Part shown: positions 61,091 through 64,000 of the stretch, piece after piece
How the letters are laid out: each line of letters opens with the position of its first letter
Position numbering within the stretch: position 1 is the stretch's first letter
DNA from: Phoenix dactylifera
Lineage: Eukaryota; Streptophyta; Magnoliopsida; Arecales; Arecaceae
Direction: 5' to 3'
Assembly (NCBI RefSeq): GCF_009389715.1
Contig: NC_052393.1
Coordinates: 2,170,001 to 2,234,000 of the forward strand
DNA: 64,000 nucleotides
Notes under the pieces: generated by a model
Databases searched by the model: none
The model's input: the letters and a program-made list of their open reading frames with translations, nothing else
What the model was told of the DNA's origin: nothing
Position numbers and translations under genes: made by a program

Positions 61091-62247
61091 AGGAGGTTCA
61101 GGAGCTCGCTGGAAGGGTCGCCGCGCTCGGACGATTTGTGGCGAAATCGGCCGAACGCTGCCAACCATTCTTCAAGGTGTTAAAACGCCCGAAAGACTTC
61201 CTCTGGATGGCCGAATGTCAAGCAGCATTCGACCAGCTCAAGGAATACCTGGCGTCTCCTCCCCTACTGTCCAAGCCGCAAGAAGGGGAGATGCTCTACC
61301 TCTATCTGGCGGTCTCCCCAACCGCGGTCAGTGCGGTGCTGATTCGGGAAGAGGCAAAGCTCCAGAAGCCTGTGTACTACATCAGCCGGGTCCTACGGGA
61401 CGCCGAGACGCGGTATACGAAGGCTGAAAAGATCGCTTTCGCGCTGCTGACCGCGACCAGGAGGCTCCGCCCCTATTTTCAGGCCCATTCTGTCACCCTC
61501 TTAACTGATCAACCACTACGACAGATCCTCAGCAACCCCGAGAATGCGGGACGGCTGGTGAAGTGGGCAGTAGAACTCGGTGAGTTCGACATCCGCTACC
61601 AGCCTCGACCCGCCATCAAGGCCCAGGTGCTCGCGGACTTCCTCGCTGAGTGCACGGTGCAGGAGGCGGAACCTAGACCGCCGGAAACGCCCAGCCTCGA
61701 CCTCCCGACCTGGACGCTTCACATCGATGGGTCGTCGAACCCCGAGGGTGGAGGGGCCGGGCTGGTCCTTACCAGTCCTGATGGAGTGATAGCCGAGTAT
61801 GCCTTGAGGTTTGGATTTCTAGTTACCAACAACGAGGCGGAATACGAGGCCCTAGTCGCGGGACTCAAACTCACCGGGGAGCTCGGCATCCGGCGTTTGA
61901 AGGTCTTCACCGACTCCCAGCTGGTGGTCGGGCAGGTCCGTGGGGAGTTCGAGGCCCGGAGCCCGACCATGCAGAACTACGTCCGGAAGGTGCAAGCACT
62001 CATTCCCGACCTCGGCAGTGTCGACATCCAGCAGGTCCCCAGAAGCGAAAATGCCAGGGCCGACAGGTTGTCCCGCTTGGTGGGCGCAGAGGCGCACAAC
62101 TTGTCGAGGGCAATCTACCTGGAGACCCTGGATGCCCCGAGCATCGGCGAGGCTGGAGCGGTGATGGCGATTGACCCGGAGCCGTCTTGGATGGACCCGC
62201 TCGTCGCCTACCTCGCCGAAGGGATCCTTCCTGAAGACGAAGATTAA
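61006..62247 (+). pseudogene. RNase H and second (archaeal-type) RNase H of the Tat element
   Basis: After the slip, coding continues in the next frame: FIVNQRGIEANPDKIEAIQ (RT connection), then RNase H at about 61220-61650 (AFDQLKEYLASPPLL, YYISRVLRDAETRYTKAEKI, LLTDQPLRQIL, VLADFLAECT). A second RNase H follows at about 61710-62090 (LHIDGSSNPEGGGAGLVL, NNEAEYEALVAGL, FTDSQLVVGQVRGEF, and a final ENARADRLSRL), with the acidic catalytic residues visible. The dual RNase H identifies the Tat lineage. TAA at 62245-62247 ends the frame, while integrase resumes directly behind it in the same frame. Confidence 0.9.
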
Positions 62248-63420
62248 GCTCGGCGACTTGTCAAGAAGTCCGCCCACTACGTACTCTATGAAGGGAGGCT
62301 GTATCGGACCTCGTTTACCGCCCCCCTCTTAAGGTGCCTCCGCCCCTCGGAGGCGGCCTACGTCCTCGGCGAAGTCCACGAGGGCGTCTGCGGATCCCAC
62401 TCGGGGGCTAGGTCCTTGGCGCACAAGATCATGAGGCAAGGCTATTATTGGCCTACCTTGTTGGAGGACTCAAAGGATGATGTACGGAAATGCGACGCCT
62501 GCCAGCGCCACGCCAACGTCCAGAGAGTCCCTTCTGTCCCCTTGGCACCAATCACCGCACCCTGGCCCTTCGCACAGTGGGGAATGGATATCCTCGGACC
62601 ATTTCTCGTCGCTTCAGCCCAGCGGAAATTCTTGATTGTTGCAATCGACTACTTCACCAAGTGGGTGGAGGCGGAGCCGCTGGCCACTATCACGGAGGCG
62701 CAAGTCCGGAAGTTCGTAAAGAAAAATATTATTGTCCGATTTGGGGTACCCCGGGTCCTCATCTCGGATAATGGTCGACAGTTCGACAACAAGCATTTCC
62801 GTGACTTCTGCGAGGAGTTCAGGATCGAGCATCGGTTCACATCTGTGTCGCATCCCCAAACCAACGGTGAGGCCGAGGTGACAAACCGGACAATCCTCCA
62901 AGGAATTAAGGCGCGAATCGGTCGGACGGGGCAAGCTTGGGTCGAAGAACTCGAGAACGTCCTTTGGGCGTATCGGACCACGCATCGGACCCCTATCGGG
63001 GAGACGCCTTTCAGCCTAACCTATGGCACGGAAGCGGTTGTCCCCGTGGAGCTCGGACTCTCCTCGCCCCGGGTGGCTGCGCACCGACCCGAGGCCAATT
63101 CGGAGCAACTCCGAGGGAACCTGGACCTCTTGGAAGAAGCGAGGGAAATGGCGCAGGTCCGGATGGCGATGTATCAGCGGAGGGTGGCCCGGTATTATAA
63201 CTCCAAGGTCCGACCAAAACTTTTCAGAATCGGAGATCTGGTGCTAAGGCGGGCCAAAGCATCTCAGCCCGCGGAAGGTGGGAAGCTGGCGCCAAATTGG
63301 GAAGGCCCGTATAGGGTTCGCTGGGTAAACCGACCTGGCTCCTACCAGTTGGAGGCACTAGATGGTCGAGAAATTCCAAGGAGCTGGAATTCCGCTAACC
63401 TGCGGGTATATTACCAGTAG
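62248..63420 (+). pseudogene. Integrase of the Tat element, separated by an in-frame stop
   Basis: This is in the same frame as the preceding segment, after the TAA at 62245. An H2C2 zinc finger spans about 62371-62505 (HEGVCGSHSG then CDACQRH). The DDE core follows, with GMDILGPF (first Asp), LISDNGRQF (second Asp, about 62765) and HPQTNGEAEVTNR (Glu, about 62870). A C-terminal DNA-binding part with LAPNWEGPYRVRWVNRPGSY ends at TAG 63418-63420. The domain itself looks intact, but it can only be made if the stop is read through or if the transcript starts inside. The stop and the upstream slip suggest recent decay of a once active copy. Confidence 0.9.
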
Positions 63421-64000
63421 AAAGACAAAGCCGGAAAGACAGTTCAAAAAATATATAGTTCTTTTCATTTCAATAATTCCTGGTTACAATGGCGTGTTCG
63501 TGTGATTACAAAGAATTCCCAGAGGGGGATTGGGGAGTAAAGAAACTAAGGAAGAGGTGGGAACTCCGTGGAGCTGAAGATCCAGGATCTCGAACCCTCC
63601 ATCCGAAGCAGCTGCAATCCCACCGGACGTGGGTGCTTTCCACCGGAGGCGCCATCGACGCCTCACGCAAAAGACGAAGAGCCGGCGCGGACGAAGAAGT
63701 TCGCACTGCTTCTAGAGGAACGCCACATCCAAGGGATATTCCGGTCCTCCCCAGGAGAAGGGGAGGAAAGGAATACAAGGGAGAAGAGCGCGAGGAGGCG
63801 CGATCCCGGATGAAGCGTCTAGCGCTGAGCTCAATCGGGAGGTAGGACTGAAAAGAGGGGGGATGTGATCCTGGATGAAACGCCTAGAGCGGAGTTCCAC
63901 CGGAGAGAATCTCCCTGTTGATCCCAGATGAAACGACTAGTTGGCGGAAGTTGCGAGGGGCGCGCCTCCCGTTCCTCCGGCGGGGGTTTTCCAGCCACGC
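63421..64000. other. 3' non-coding tail of the Tat element
   Basis: No LTR start and no clear polypurine tract at its expected position. A purine-rich CAGAGGGGGATTGGGGAG at about 63520 is a weak candidate. The phrase GATCCCGGATGAAGCGTCTAG recurs in variant form at about 63801, 63871 and 63921, a diverged local repeat. Such long tails are common in Tat elements. Confidence 0.45.

Larger units (their letters stand above)
57044..64000 (+). mobile_element. Tat-lineage Ty3/gypsy LTR retrotransposon, right end outside the window
   Basis: The 5' LTR (57044-57911) begins TGTTACGGGGG and ends in CA. A likely primer site, TGGCGCTAGAGG, starts two bases later at 57914. Gag, protease, reverse transcriptase, RNase H, a second RNase H of the archaeal type, and integrase follow in that order; the duplicated RNase H is the mark of the Tat lineage. 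The coding frame is broken twice: a frameshift at about 61005 and an in-frame stop at 62245-62247. No second LTR begins before 64000. The element is much richer in GC than the surrounding DNA. Confidence 0.92.

Noticed and set aside
58109-62985. Numerous long minus-strand open frames under gag-pol
   Set aside because: Shadow frames of GC-rich coding sequence; the plus strand carries the recognisable domains.

Overview
This is a stretch of plant nuclear genome. The genes are split by GT-AG introns, introns and spacers are packed with retrotransposons, and the proteins belong to flowering-plant families. Repeat style and gene content suggest a monocot, perhaps a palm, but that last step is a weak inference.

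Genes, left to right. (1) The last two exons of an unrecognised gene (2-974, +). (2) A complete BARD1 gene (3431-10557, +): 13 exons, 676 residues, RING, extended PHD finger and two BRCT repeats. (3) A complete ARPC2B-type subunit of the Arp2/3 actin-nucleating complex (14753-24056, +): 10 exons, 370 residues. (4) A two-exon gene for an 85-residue protein ending in a CaaX-like box (25112-26788, +). (5) A JASON-like protein with an MGC N-terminus (40294-42023, +): 4 exons, 444 residues. (6) A two-RRM, glycine-rich hnRNP-type RNA-binding protein (48455-55766, -): two coding exons split by a 5.9-kb intron. In every complete model the exon phases join without a break. From memory, the order ARPC2B, small protein, JASON-like, RRM protein matches Arabidopsis At2g33385-At2g33410, and BARD1 next to a JASON-like gene matches At1g04020-At1g04030. 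The window would then be an old conserved gene block inflated by transposons.

Mobile DNA. A Tekay/Del-like LTR retrotransposon with target duplication TCTCC fills 32022-38937. Its LTRs are nearly identical, but its interior is almost coding-free. Its 5' LTR alone carries about 518 bp of foreign DNA ending in a plastid rpoC2 fragment. A Tat-lineage Ty3/gypsy element (gag-protease-RT-RNaseH-second RNaseH-integrase) starts at 57044 and runs off the right edge; its pol frame is broken twice. Two non-autonomous hAT elements with 8-bp target duplications lie at 28.6-29.1 and 30.6-31.2 kb. A tRNA-derived SINE with a 12-bp target duplication lies 0.6 kb upstream of ARPC2B. Fossils include a LINE RNase H end, a hAT transposase inside the RRM-gene intron, two decayed Tekay-related LTR pieces, and a family of GGTACCG-rich elements.

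No rRNA, tRNA, bacterial-type operon or CRISPR array was seen. The genes are unrelated housekeeping or developmental genes (DNA repair, actin, membrane-associated, RNA binding), not a pathway cluster. The least expected items are the organellar insertion in one LTR, the conserved block, and the inverted-repeat element families.
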